Of a DNA stretch of 6,709 nt, positions 1 to 6,141 are shown one piece after another. This DNA is from Paludibacteraceae bacterium. Lineage in GTDB: Bacteria > Bacteroidota > Bacteroidia > Bacteroidales > Paludibacteraceae. Made by a program: the position numbers and the translations under genes. The DNA lies in the NCBI GenBank assembly GCA_947471245.1, contig CANIXM010000113.1, positions 1 to 6,709 on the forward strand. Reading direction: 5' to 3'. The notes under the pieces were generated by a model. The model was not told the origin of the DNA. It saw only the letters and a program-made list of their open reading frames with translations, and did no database searches. Position 1 is the first letter of the stretch. Each line of letters starts with the position of its first letter.

Positions 1-193
1 AATTCTTTGCGCAGAAGGAAATAATGAGCAAGTTGAATTGTTGAAATTAGAAGATACAGGTATAAAAATAGCAGAATATCTCACAGAATTGCCTGACAAA
101 AAAATACTAAAGCAAAAACTTCATAGCACAATTGAGTTGAATAAGCAACGGCTTGATTTACAGAAAGATTTAAAAGACTTAGAACTTGAATAG
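1..193 (+). CDS. C-terminal end of a DUF1016/YhcG-type PDDEXK nuclease-domain protein (5' end outside window)
   Basis: The frame is open from the window edge to a TAG stop at 191-193, giving 63 residues that begin ILCAEGNNEQVELLKLE and end in a charged, Lys/Glu/Leu-rich helix. The ILCAEGN..EQVELL.L...GIKIAEYLTELP..K.L..KLH pattern matches what I know of the C-terminus of DUF1016 (YhcG-like, PDDEXK nuclease fold) proteins, which are very common in Bacteroidota and often sit near restriction-modification or other accessory genes. The N-terminal DNA-binding part and the start codon are outside the window, so neither the nuclease active site nor the operon can be judged. The family call rests on remembered similarity of the tail only. 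No clear terminator follows the stop. Confidence 0.75.
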   Translation, partial: ILCAEGNNEQVELLKLEDTGIKIAEYLTELPDKKILKQKLHSTIELNKQRLDLQKDLKDLELE

Positions 194-317
194 CAATTTC
201 CTGAGTTCTCCCTAATTTCTCAGCATTGACTTGGGGTCAGTGACTTTTGCTTGGTGGTGTTAGGAGTAAGGCACTAGCCTTGTATCATCCAGTCTTGGAA
301 TCATGGCATTTAACAGA

Positions 318-344
318 CCTAACAGGTTCTTAAAACCTGTTAGG
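318..344. repeat. Perfect 11-bp inverted repeat, REP-like palindrome
   Basis: The arms CCTAACAGGTT (318-328) and AACCTGTTAGG (334-344) are exact reverse complements around a 5-base loop, CTTAA. The element lies in the noncoding spacer between the DUF1016 tail and the DUF1697 gene. Neither side has a convincing U-run, so it is not a textbook terminator, although a hairpin here could still stabilise an mRNA end. Sequences of the form CTAACAGGTTTTNAAAACCTGTTAG are, as I recall, a recurrent dispersed intergenic palindrome in Bacteroidota genomes. Copy number cannot be tested from this window. Confidence 0.75.
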
Positions 345-417
345 ATAAAAAATTTCAGCCTTTAAAATTCACTTCGGCATTAGTTCCTCCAGCTAATGGG
401 GCTTAACTATAAATCAC

Positions 418-954
418 ATGAATACTTATATTGCTTTGTTGCGTGGCATCAATGTCAGCGGGAAGAACATCATCAAGATGGATGCATTGCGGAAGTTGAT
501 GCTGAATGTTGGGCTACAGGACGTTCAAACCTATATCCAAAGTGGGAATATTGTCTTTAAGTATGATGATGTTGCGGTTGCATTTCTTCAAAAGTTGATA
601 GAAGATTCAATTTTTGAAAATTTCGGTTTTCAGCCTCCCGTGTTGGTCATACAATGCTCGCAGTTGGAAAGTATCTACAATCAAAATCCTTATTTAAAGG
701 CTTATCCAGACCATTTGAACAAACTACATATTACCTTCCTATCGGCTGTTCCTTCGGCTGATTTAATAGAACAGCTTAAAACGAGTACTTTTTCTCCTGA
801 TGAGTTTAGCATTGTTGGAAATGCTGTTTACCTCTATTGTCCAGAAGGTTACGGTAACACAAAATTGACAAATACATTTTTTGAAAAGAAGCTAAAGGTA
901 CAAGCTACTACCCGAAATCTGAACACCATTCTTCATCTACTGAATCTCATCTAG
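418..954 (+). CDS. DUF1697 domain-containing protein
   Basis: This 178-residue protein matches the usual length of the DUF1697 family (about 180 residues) from end to end. Diagnostic blocks are YIALLRGINVSGKN at residues 4-17, TYIQSGNIVF at 38-47, and the C-terminal run KLTNTFFEKKLKVQATTRNLNT, where many family members have a Trp after ATTRN in place of this Leu. No signal peptide or membrane segment is visible, so it should be cytoplasmic. The biochemical role of the family is not established to my knowledge, and I assign none. The ATG at 418 gives the full N-terminal motif and no earlier in-frame start is needed. It has 224 noncoding bases upstream and 109 downstream, so it looks monocistronic. 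Confidence 0.9.
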   Translation: MNTYIALLRGINVSGKNIIKMDALRKLMLNVGLQDVQTYIQSGNIVFKYDDVAVAFLQKLIEDSIFENFGFQPPVLVIQCSQLESIYNQNPYLKAYPDHLNKLHITFLSAVPSADLIEQLKTSTFSPDEFSIVGNAVYLYCPEGYGNTKLTNTFFEKKLKVQATTRNLNTILHLLNLI

Positions 955-1063
955 TCGTATACCATTCAGACTTATTGTGTTTTATAACATAAAATTCGAA
1001 TCTAATAAGTGTGAAAAATACACTAAATTGCGGGCTCAATTTTAAACTTTAAATCTTATCTTC

Positions 1064-2935
1064 ATGAAAAAACTAAAAATTTGCTTACTATTCGCATTTA
1101 TTATGGCTGTAAGGGGCTTGACGTCGAGCAATTATTATGTAAGCCCATCAGGAAAAGCTCCTTCAAATCTGAATGTAAATTTAGTTTTTACCTCACTCTC
1201 ACAGTTATCTCGAAGTTTTTCACCAGGGGATACTATTTTCTTCGAAGAAGGGAAAACTTTCTCAGGACAAATAGACTTGGGGCGTGAAGCAAGTGGAACT
1301 AAAGAAAAGCCTGTGGTATTTTGTACCTACGGCACAAAACCTGCAGTAATCAATGCAGGCTCGATGAGTGGTATTAAAACATACAACACAGGTGGACTTG
1401 TATTCGACAACTTTGAAATAAAAGGAATTATTACAACCAATGAGAAGCAAAAAGGGTTGGATTTTTATACCGACCAAGATGACGCAAAAGTGGCACCTGT
1501 TAGATTCTCAAGACTAAATGTACATGACTTTTTTCGTGTTGCACAATTTGGAAATTGGGACTATAATTTCAATGGATATGAAAATATCGTCGTTACAGAC
1601 TCCAAGTTTCATCATGCCAAAGCGGGCTTCGAAACCTATGACTTTGGTATTGCAGGACCTTTTGCGCATGACAGTATCTATATGTCCAATTGTGAAATTT
1701 ACGAAATTCACAATACGGATAAAAAAGGTTCAGGGGCTGTGTTCTCAGGCTTAGCAAAAGGACTTATTGAATACTGTTATGTCCATGATTGTTCAGGCAG
1801 TGGAGGATTGTGTATGTGGACTTATGCCTGCTCTAACGTCGTGACGCAATACTGTATCTTTTCAGACTATCGATCAACAGGAAAAGATGGAGGAGGATTT
1901 GATATTGATGGAGGTTCAACAAATTGCATTGTCCAATATTGCTATTCGTACAAAAACGACGGAATGGGAGCCATGGTGTGCGACTATGACACTCCAAATC
2001 CAACAACAGGTAATATCATCCGATACTGTATATCAGAAAATGATTGTAGAAGAAATTCAGCAGAAAGTGCTTTCGGATTTGTCAACTGGGGTACAGGAAT
2101 ATCTAATAGTTATATTTACAACAACACCGTTTACCTTGAACAAAAAACAGGTTCATCTACCAATAGAAGCGGACTTGGCTTTCACCGATTAGAAGACTAT
2201 GCGAAAAGAGATGTAAGTAATTGCAAAATCTTCAACAATCTGGTGTATCTGAAAGGCAACAACCTATTGTACGTAGACAATAACTTGTCGGGTACAGGCA
2301 GCGTAGAGTATTGGGGGAATTGTTATTTTTCTGAAAATGGGTCAAAATATAGGGATGGATCTACTACTTACACAACACTTGATGAGTGGAGAGCTGGCAA
2401 AGCAGGGCAAGAAAAGACTGTCGATGGCTTGACAGGAATGGAGGCTAATCCAATGCTCTACTATCCTGGAGGTGGTGATACTTTAAAGTTGACATCACAG
2501 CTTAAAGCAATGAACGCTTATGTTCTGCAATCCAATTCACCGTGTATTGAAAAAGGCATTGATCCACAAAAGTATTTTACTTTGAAGGCTTTCGATACTG
2601 ATTTTTTAGGAAATCCAAATACTACCAACGGCAAATACAGCATTGGTGCTTGTATGTATAAGGCTGGACTGAGCTTAGATAAGAAAGCTGATAATGGCAA
2701 TTCCATCAAGGTTTACCCCAACCCGTGTAATGGCGTTTTCTTTGTTGACTACGAGGGGGTTACTGATAATACCTATGTGCTTATCTGCGATATGTCTGGA
2801 CATCAGTTGAAACGCATACCATTGACCAACTCGTCATCCACCATTGATATCAAAGATTTGTCAAAAGGTATCTTCATCGTGTGTATAGAAAGCAAAGGCT
2901 TTGTTGTTGCAAAATCAAAGTTGCTTAGCTATTGA
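1064..2935 (+). CDS. Secreted right-handed beta-helix protein with T9SS type A sorting domain
   Basis: The 623-residue protein starts with a signal peptide (basic MKKLK, then a hydrophobic stretch to about residue 17). The mature part opens with NYYVSPSGKAP, a sequence typical of secreted parallel beta-helix proteins. Residues about 50-400 carry short repeats of a polar turn plus a hydrophobic strand, including Y-C and N-C units at Cys210, 238, 264, 293 and 322, and a Gly/Asp-rich stretch (GGGFDIDGG) near 276-284. Residues about 547-623 form a type A C-terminal domain beginning SIKVYPNPCNGVF and ending LSKGIFIV..., the signal for export by the type IX system and usually attachment to the cell surface. 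Relatives include polysaccharide lyases and other glycan-active enzymes, but no catalytic set is clear enough to name a substrate. A strong terminator follows 22 bases after the stop. An isolated cell-surface enzyme or adhesin is the best reading. Confidence 0.88.
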   Translation: MKKLKICLLFAFIMAVRGLTSSNYYVSPSGKAPSNLNVNLVFTSLSQLSRSFSPGDTIFFEEGKTFSGQIDLGREASGTKEKPVVFCTYGTKPAVINAGSMSGIKTYNTGGLVFDNFEIKGIITTNEKQKGLDFYTDQDDAKVAPVRFSRLNVHDFFRVAQFGNWDYNFNGYENIVVTDSKFHHAKAGFETYDFGIAGPFAHDSIYMSNCEIYEIHNTDKKGSGAVFSGLAKGLIEYCYVHDCSGSGGLCMWTYACSNVVTQYCIFSDYRSTGKDGGGFDIDGGSTNCIVQYCYSYKNDGMGAMVCDYDTPNPTTGNIIRYCISENDCRRNSAESAFGFVNWGTGISNSYIYNNTVYLEQKTGSSTNRSGLGFHRLEDYAKRDVSNCKIFNNLVYLKGNNLLYVDNNLSGTGSVEYWGNCYFSENGSKYRDGSTTYTTLDEWRAGKAGQEKTVDGLTGMEANPMLYYPGGGDTLKLTSQLKAMNAYVLQSNSPCIEKGIDPQKYFTLKAFDTDFLGNPNTTNGKYSIGACMYKAGLSLDKKADNGNSIKVYPNPCNGVFFVDYEGVTDNTYVLICDMSGHQLKRIPLTNSSSTIDIKDLSKGIFIVCIESKGFVVAKSKLLSY

Positions 2936-2957
2936 TGTGATATAGACCGTTTGTTCT

Positions 2958-2993
2958 AAAAGGGTTGACTAAGAGGTTTTAGTCAGCCCTTTT
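2958..2993. terminator. Bidirectional intrinsic terminator between convergent transcription units
   Basis: AAAAGGGTTGACTAA (2958-2972) pairs with TTAGTCAGCCCTTTT (2979-2993). This makes a 15-bp stem with a single G-T wobble (2965/2986) and a 6-base loop. The A4 and T4 ends supply a short U-run in either direction. It lies 22 bases after the stop of the beta-helix gene and 4 bases beyond the stop of the minus-strand permease remnant, and it is the first strong stop signal downstream of the DGC gene. It can therefore end transcription from both sides. Confidence 0.9.
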
Positions 2994-2997
2994 GTGC

Positions 2998-3090
2998 TTA
3001 AAATATTTCATTAAACAAATATCCGACCATCATTATCCCAACAGCTACTATGCCTATGAAGGTTAAAATTAAAGGGAGCTTTGCAAACCA
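2998..3090 (-). pseudogene. Remnant of a second DUF318/ArsP-type permease (last 30 codons only)
   Basis: Read on the minus strand, 3090 to 2998 encodes WFAKLPLILTFIGIVAVG.. through ..GYLFNEIF and a TAA stop. It aligns without gaps to the last 30 residues of the intact permease at 3564-4586 with 23 of 30 identities. A TGA at 3091-3093 closes the frame upstream and no start codon belongs to it, so it is not an expressed gene by itself. Codon by codon, from the shared Lys to the end, 14 positions differ only synonymously and 4 change the amino acid. This shows that the source gene diverged while still under protein-level selection, so it is not a recent copy. Its 5' break point touches a 9-bp direct repeat. 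The terminator at 2958-2993 may be the original operon end. Confidence 0.88.
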
Positions 3091-3166
3091 TCACGGGTTA
3101 ACGCTCAAACCATCTGTTTGCTAAAGAGCTGCAGTCTAGCCCACGCACCACTACTTCAGTTATAAT
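3084..3166. other. Noncoding junction with 9-bp direct repeats between DGC gene and permease remnant
   Basis: No credible gene is present. CAAACCATC occurs at 3084-3092 and again at 3106-3114, 22 bases apart, and the first copy begins where similarity to the intact permease stops. A short inverted pair, GCAAAC (3083-3088) and GTTTGC (3116-3121), overlaps these repeats. The part containing GCTGCAGTCTAGCCCACGCA (about 3129-3148) is more G+C-rich than its surroundings. I read the stretch as a recombination or insertion scar, or part of a dispersed intergenic repeat. No complete mobile element is visible. Confidence 0.45.
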
Positions 3167-3544
3167 TTAGCAAGCACATTCAGCCTTTTCGTAAACAGTT
3201 TTAATTACTTCATCGGTCACAGGCGTTTGCCCTTTTACATAACCGAGATCGGTCATTCGAATGTATTGATAATTGGTAATTTCCGCTTTGTCGAGTATCT
3301 TTTTACCACAATCGACAGCGCAGCCGTCAAGCATTAAAAGGTTTGCAGCTTTAAACGCTTCAATTGTTGGCGTAACATCAGCACCAACAGCAGCTAGGCA
3401 ATTCATTTTAAAAACCTTGTTGTCTCTTAGTTTACGGGCTACAATATCTGTAACCTGACCTAAATCGCAAGCCCCTGAACAGGCTATTACAATTTTTTCA
3501 CCGCTAACGCACAGGCAGCCTTTTTGATTTGCATTTGTTTCCAT
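3167..3544 (-). CDS. DGC-domain putative zinc-binding protein, last gene of the ars-like cluster
   Basis: This 125-residue soluble protein has no signal peptide and carries nine cysteines: 10, 12, 22, 26, 49, 75, 79, 123 and 125. The core pattern is ACSGAC (21-26), MNCLAAVGA (47-55) and LDGCAVDCGKKIL (72-84). The last is the Asp-Gly-Cys motif that gives the DGC family (putative zinc-binding proteins) its name. Cys22, 26, 49, 75 and 79 are the likely core metal or thiol ligands. The CLC near the N-terminus and the terminal CAC are extra pairs. It follows the permease by 19 bases on the same strand and is probably cotranscribed. Family members often sit beside DUF318 permeases and redox proteins. 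A role in binding metal or metalloid in the cytoplasm, perhaps passing it to the permease, is inference. The start at 3544 gives a short polar lead before the first Cys. Confidence 0.82.
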   Translation of the reverse strand: METNANQKGCLCVSGEKIVIACSGACDLGQVTDIVARKLRDNKVFKMNCLAAVGADVTPTIEAFKAANLLMLDGCAVDCGKKILDKAEITNYQYIRMTDLGYVKGQTPVTDEVIKTVYEKAECAC

Positions 3545-3563
3545 TTTGTTACTGTTTTATGGA

Positions 3564-4586
3564 TTAAAAAATAAAATTGAATAAATAACCTACAATCATT
3601 ATTCCCGTTGCTACTATTCCAACAAAAGTCAGTATCAAAGGGAGTTTCAATACTTTTTTAAGGATTATCATTTCGGGTAGCGAAAGTCCAATTACAGCCA
3701 TCATAAAGGCTAATGAGGTGCCAAGTGACGCCCCTTTTTCAATCAAAACCGACACGATGGGGATTATTCCTGCAGCATTGGAATACAACGGAATGCCAAT
3801 GAGAACTGACAAAGGCACACTATACCATGCCGATTTGCCCATGAGCGAAACCATGAAATCTTGTGGGACATAACCATGTGCACCAGCGCCAACAGCAATG
3901 CCAATGGCAACATAAATCCACACTTTGCCTACAATTTCTTTCACGGCATCGTAACCAAAGCGTATTCGGTTGGCAAGTGTTTGTTTTTCTTCATCGCTAT
4001 TGGCGTTGCCCAATTCAGTTTTGTAAACCCAATCCTGTACCCAATGTTCGAGTTTTAGTTTGCCGATAATCCAACCCGATACAATGGCAATAGTTAAACC
4101 TGTTAAAATATAAATGAGGGCTACTTTCCATCCAAACATTCCGAACAAAAGGATTACAGCAACCTCGTTAATCATTGGGGCTGCAATAAGAAATGAAAAG
4201 GTAACACCCAACGGAACTCCCGATTCTACAAAACCTAAAAACAAAGGGATAGCCGAACACGAGCAAAAAGGTGTTACAATCCCAAGCATTGCAGCAAGTA
4301 AATTGCCCGTAAAGGTCGATTTACCTTCAAGTATTTTTCGTGTACGTTCGGGTGAAAAGTATGAGCGGATAATGCCCACAAAAAAGATTATTAGGGTGAG
4401 CAACATCAATACTTTTGGCAACTCGAAAATAAAGAACCGTAACGATTCAGTAAGTCGTGTTCCTTGTTCCAATCCAAACGCCGAATCAATAAGCCAGTCA
4501 GTAATAGGTTGCAAGTAGTGATAGACCATGTACCAAACAGGCAACAGCAGCAAGGGGATTATAATTTTCGTATTCCATTTTATCAT
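3564..4586 (-). CDS. DUF318/ArsP-family permease
   Basis: This 340-residue integral membrane protein has about eight to ten hydrophobic segments. The first half holds TPFCSCSAIP at 105-114, the signature of the DUF318 (PF03773) permease family to which the trivalent organoarsenical exporter ArsP belongs, with Cys108 and Cys110 as candidate substrate thiolate ligands. The second half has the matching inverted block IPLYSNAAGIIP (265-276) and LSLPEM (301-306). A charged cytoplasmic loop (about 175-215, GNANSDEEKQ) separates the halves. The ATG at 4584-4586 is followed by a short polar lead and a hydrophobic segment, as expected. A 133-base gap separates it from the ArsG-like gene and contains a second copy of the arsR operator, so it may have its own regulated promoter. 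Export of trivalent organoarsenicals is the best guess. Other soft-metal substrates are possible. Confidence 0.85.
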   Translation of the reverse strand: MIKWNTKIIIPLLLLPVWYMVYHYLQPITDWLIDSAFGLEQGTRLTESLRFFIFELPKVLMLLTLIIFFVGIIRSYFSPERTRKILEGKSTFTGNLLAAMLGIVTPFCSCSAIPLFLGFVESGVPLGVTFSFLIAAPMINEVAVILLFGMFGWKVALIYILTGLTIAIVSGWIIGKLKLEHWVQDWVYKTELGNANSDEEKQTLANRIRFGYDAVKEIVGKVWIYVAIGIAVGAGAHGYVPQDFMVSLMGKSAWYSVPLSVLIGIPLYSNAAGIIPIVSVLIEKGASLGTSLAFMMAVIGLSLPEMIILKKVLKLPLILTFVGIVATGIMIVGYLFNFIF

Positions 4587-4600
4587 AATATATTTTATCT

Positions 4601-4666
4601 TTAAGGTATGATAGAACCAACAAGGTTGATATTGTTATCAGATTGTATCTTTCGTGCGGGTTTCAT
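4601..4666 (-). CDS. Possible 21-residue leader ORF upstream of the permease
   Basis: An ATG at 4666 opens a short frame, starting MKPARKIQSDNN and ending in TAA at 4601, that lies between the second operator copy and the permease start. It stops 14 bases before the permease ATG. I recognise no family. It could be a leader peptide coupling translation to the permease, or a chance frame in A+T-rich DNA. The only support is its placement and spacing, so the call is weak. Confidence 0.2.
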   Translation of the reverse strand: MKPARKIQSDNNINLVGSIIP

Positions 4667-4681
4667 AATTACAACGTTTAT

Positions 4682-4701
4682 GTTTCGTAAAAACACGAAA
4701 C
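4682..4701. promoter_or_regulatory. Second ArsR-type operator, upstream of the permease
   Basis: GTTTCGT (4682-4688) and ACGAAAC (4695-4701) flank a 6-base spacer, AAAAAC. Arms and spacing are identical to the site upstream of arsR, while the spacer sequence differs. It sits 18 bases after the ArsG-like stop codon and 95 bases before the permease start. A clear TAnnTTTG -7 box is not visible beside it, so an internal promoter is inferred from the operator alone. Confidence 0.72.
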
Positions 4702-4719
4702 GAGTTTTTAAATTTTTTT

Positions 4720-5418
4720 TTACACAAAAAATAAAACTATGTAATACACTCCAACACCGATAAACAGCACGGCAACCACACGCCTGAACCAAAGCTCAAA
4801 TGTTTTAATGTGGCTGTAAAGTTTGCCCACATTACCCACAGCATACGCCAGTAACCACGCGAACACGATAACGGGCAAACCCGTTGCAACGGCAAATACA
4901 ACAGGAAGGTATAAGCCGCTCGCACTTGCAACCGTAATAGGAATAAGCATTGCAAAATAAAGCACTCCGCTATACGGACAGAATGCAAGTGCGAAAACCA
5001 TTCCTAAAAGGAGCGTACTCCAATAGCTGCCTTTTCCCTTTTCGCCAATTTTTTCAGTAATGTTCGATAAGGCAGGAAAGTTGATTTTAATAACATCGAG
5101 CATAAACAACCCTATTACAACAAGCAAAGGCCCTAAAAGCCTTTCACCCCAACCTTGAAAAAACATCGAAATGTGCATTTTGCTTGCACCAAAATAAAGA
5201 ATTACAGCCAAGGCGGTATAACTTATGGCACGTCCGAGAGTGTAAACAAGCCCGTTGATAAATACCCGTTTTCGGTTTTCAATATCACGGCTTATAAACC
5301 CAATAGCCGAAATGTTTGTAGCCAACGGACAGGGGCTAATCGCAGTCATCAGTCCAAGAACTAAGGCCGTAACAAACGAGTATTGCGAGCTTTCGAGTAT
5401 GCTTCTTAGTATTTCCAT
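4720..5418 (-). CDS. arsG: ArsG-like CcdA/DsbD-type membrane protein
   Basis: This 232-residue protein with about six membrane segments belongs to the CcdA/DsbD transmembrane superfamily and resembles the proteins annotated in Bacteroidota as ArsG-type aromatic arsenical efflux permeases. The two halves each carry a Cys-Pro: AISPCPLATNIS (26-37, Cys30-Pro31) and LAFCPYSGVLYF (144-155, Cys147-Pro148). In CcdA/DsbD the equivalent pair is the redox-active couple that moves electrons through the membrane. Hence two readings exist: an efflux permease, or a thiol electron conduit feeding the exported ArsF-like protein. It starts 5 bases after the ArsF-like stop codon, so the two are almost certainly cotranscribed and probably translationally linked. 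The symbol follows family resemblance and is not proven for this protein. Confidence 0.78.
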   Translation of the reverse strand: MEILRSILESSQYSFVTALVLGLMTAISPCPLATNISAIGFISRDIENRKRVFINGLVYTLGRAISYTALAVILYFGASKMHISMFFQGWGERLLGPLLVVIGLFMLDVIKINFPALSNITEKIGEKGKGSYWSTLLLGMVFALAFCPYSGVLYFAMLIPITVASASGLYLPVVFAVATGLPVIVFAWLLAYAVGNVGKLYSHIKTFELWFRRVVAVLFIGVGVYYIVLFFV

Positions 5419-5423
5419 ATAGG

Positions 5424-5849
5424 TTAACCTTTTAAAGCCTTTTCAATAGCCTTTTTAATTTCAATTTTCATCTTATCAAAGTCGTGGGCATTCATAAATC
5501 CTTTGTCAGTAATGTCTAATGTTTTGTTTCCACATACAATCAATAAGGTTTGCCCACCTATGCCAAATTTTTCGGCAGTCGTTTTGGTTGTTTTGTCATC
5601 TAGATTTAGAGCCTTAAATGAGTACTCGCCATTTTTTACCTTTTCAGCATACAGAGCATCCAGTGCCTTTTTTGCGTTTTCTTCAACGGCGATGCATGTC
5701 TGGCATCTACGACTGAAATGAAAATAATACACCTGTATGTTGGCTGTTTTTTTAGGGCTTTCATCTTTCTTTTTTGTCGATTGACCAATACATAAACCAT
5801 TGATAATAAGTATAATAGATGCGATGACTAATGTAGTAGATACTTTCAT
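5424..5849 (-). CDS. arsF: ArsF-like exported thioredoxin-fold protein
   Basis: This 141-residue protein has an N-terminal hydrophobic segment (about 5-22) that should act as a signal peptide or membrane anchor. Cys20 is preceded by Leu, not Gly/Ala/Ser, so a lipoprotein signal is doubtful. A Lys/Glu-rich linker (25-35) leads to a thioredoxin-like strand, VYYFHFSRRCQTC (40-52), with the CxxC pair Cys49/Cys52 where thioredoxins hold their active site. A third Cys, 106, lies in GGQTLLIVCGNKT, where many thioredoxin folds have the cis-Pro strand. The YYFH..RRC.TC pattern and the position before a CcdA-like gene match the ArsF family (annotated as a subunit of a nitrophenylarsenical nitroreductase). 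It is separated by 12 bases from the CxxC protein upstream. Its role as the terminal electron acceptor or reductase subunit is inferred from family and context. Confidence 0.75.
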   Translation of the reverse strand: MKVSTTLVIASIILIINGLCIGQSTKKKDESPKKTANIQVYYFHFSRRCQTCIAVEENAKKALDALYAEKVKNGEYSFKALNLDDKTTKTTAEKFGIGGQTLLIVCGNKTLDITDKGFMNAHDFDKMKIEIKKAIEKALKG

Positions 5850-5861
5850 TTTTAGTTGAGT

Positions 5862-6104
5862 TTAGATTTTGTATTTGGACAATATTTGTTTGATTTCATC
5901 TGCCGAAGGTATTCGCCCTTTTATTTCTACATTTTCATTGACCACTAGTGCAGGTGTTACCATCACGTTGTATTTCATGATTAGTACGATGTCTTCAATT
6001 TTTGTTATTGAAGCATCGAATCCATTTTGTGTGACTGCCTCGCGAGTAATTTTCTCCAGAGTTTTACATCTAGCACATCCAGTTCCTAAAATTTTAATTT
6101 CCAT
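5862..6104 (-). CDS. Small CxxC thioredoxin-like protein (redox-active disulfide type; possible ArsE)
   Basis: At 80 residues this is a complete member of the small thioredoxin-like family (redox-active disulfide protein 2, thioredoxin_3). The active site is GTGCARC (7-13, Cys10/Cys13) directly after the first strand MEIKIL. The conserved cis-proline strand follows as VMVTPALVVN (47-56, Thr50-Pro51), and a short helix closes the fold. No signal peptide is present, so it should be cytoplasmic, unlike its exported neighbour. It lies 37 bases downstream of arsR and 12 bases before the ArsF-like gene. In arsEFG-type clusters the gene before arsF is arsE, and this protein could fill that place. 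I am not certain enough of the ArsE sequence to give the symbol. A likely role is to supply reducing equivalents to the ArsG/ArsF pair. Confidence 0.85.
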   Translation of the reverse strand: MEIKILGTGCARCKTLEKITREAVTQNGFDASITKIEDIVLIMKYNVMVTPALVVNENVEIKGRIPSADEIKQILSKYKI

Positions 6105-6141
6105 GTTGTTTGGTTTTTTTGTCCTACTATATTTGTGATTT

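Noticed and set aside
268..281. Small hairpin AAGGC-ACTA-GCCTT
   Set aside because: Five base pairs with no U-run, as expected by chance in this much sequence.
373..403. Possible minus-strand coding fragment with a short CATTAG/CTAATG inverted pair
   Set aside because: The frame is only about 15 codons between stops and matches no family I know. The stem is six bases.
955..1063. Promoter of the beta-helix gene
   Set aside because: The gap surely holds one, but no TAnnTTTG-like box with a properly spaced TTG stands out, so no position is given.
1887..2192. 101-codon open frame on the plus strand inside the beta-helix gene
   Set aside because: It is a shifted frame within a gene whose own frame carries a signal peptide, repeats and a sorting domain. 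No start signal or family supports it.
4114..4518. 134-codon open frame on the plus strand
   Set aside because: It is exactly antisense to the DUF318/ArsP-family permease, whose conserved TPFCSCS motif fixes the true strand. The antisense product has no recognisable family.
4667..4792. Longer version of the leader frame, starting inside the ArsG-like gene
   Set aside because: The upstream part is the overlapping frame of the ArsG-like C-terminus. Only the part after 4666 lies in noncoding DNA, and it is listed separately with low confidence.
4737..4988. 83-codon minus-strand frame overlapping the ArsG-like gene
   Set aside because: It is a frame-shifted shadow of the membrane protein. The ArsG-like frame has both Cys-Pro motifs and full length, and the shadow has no family features.
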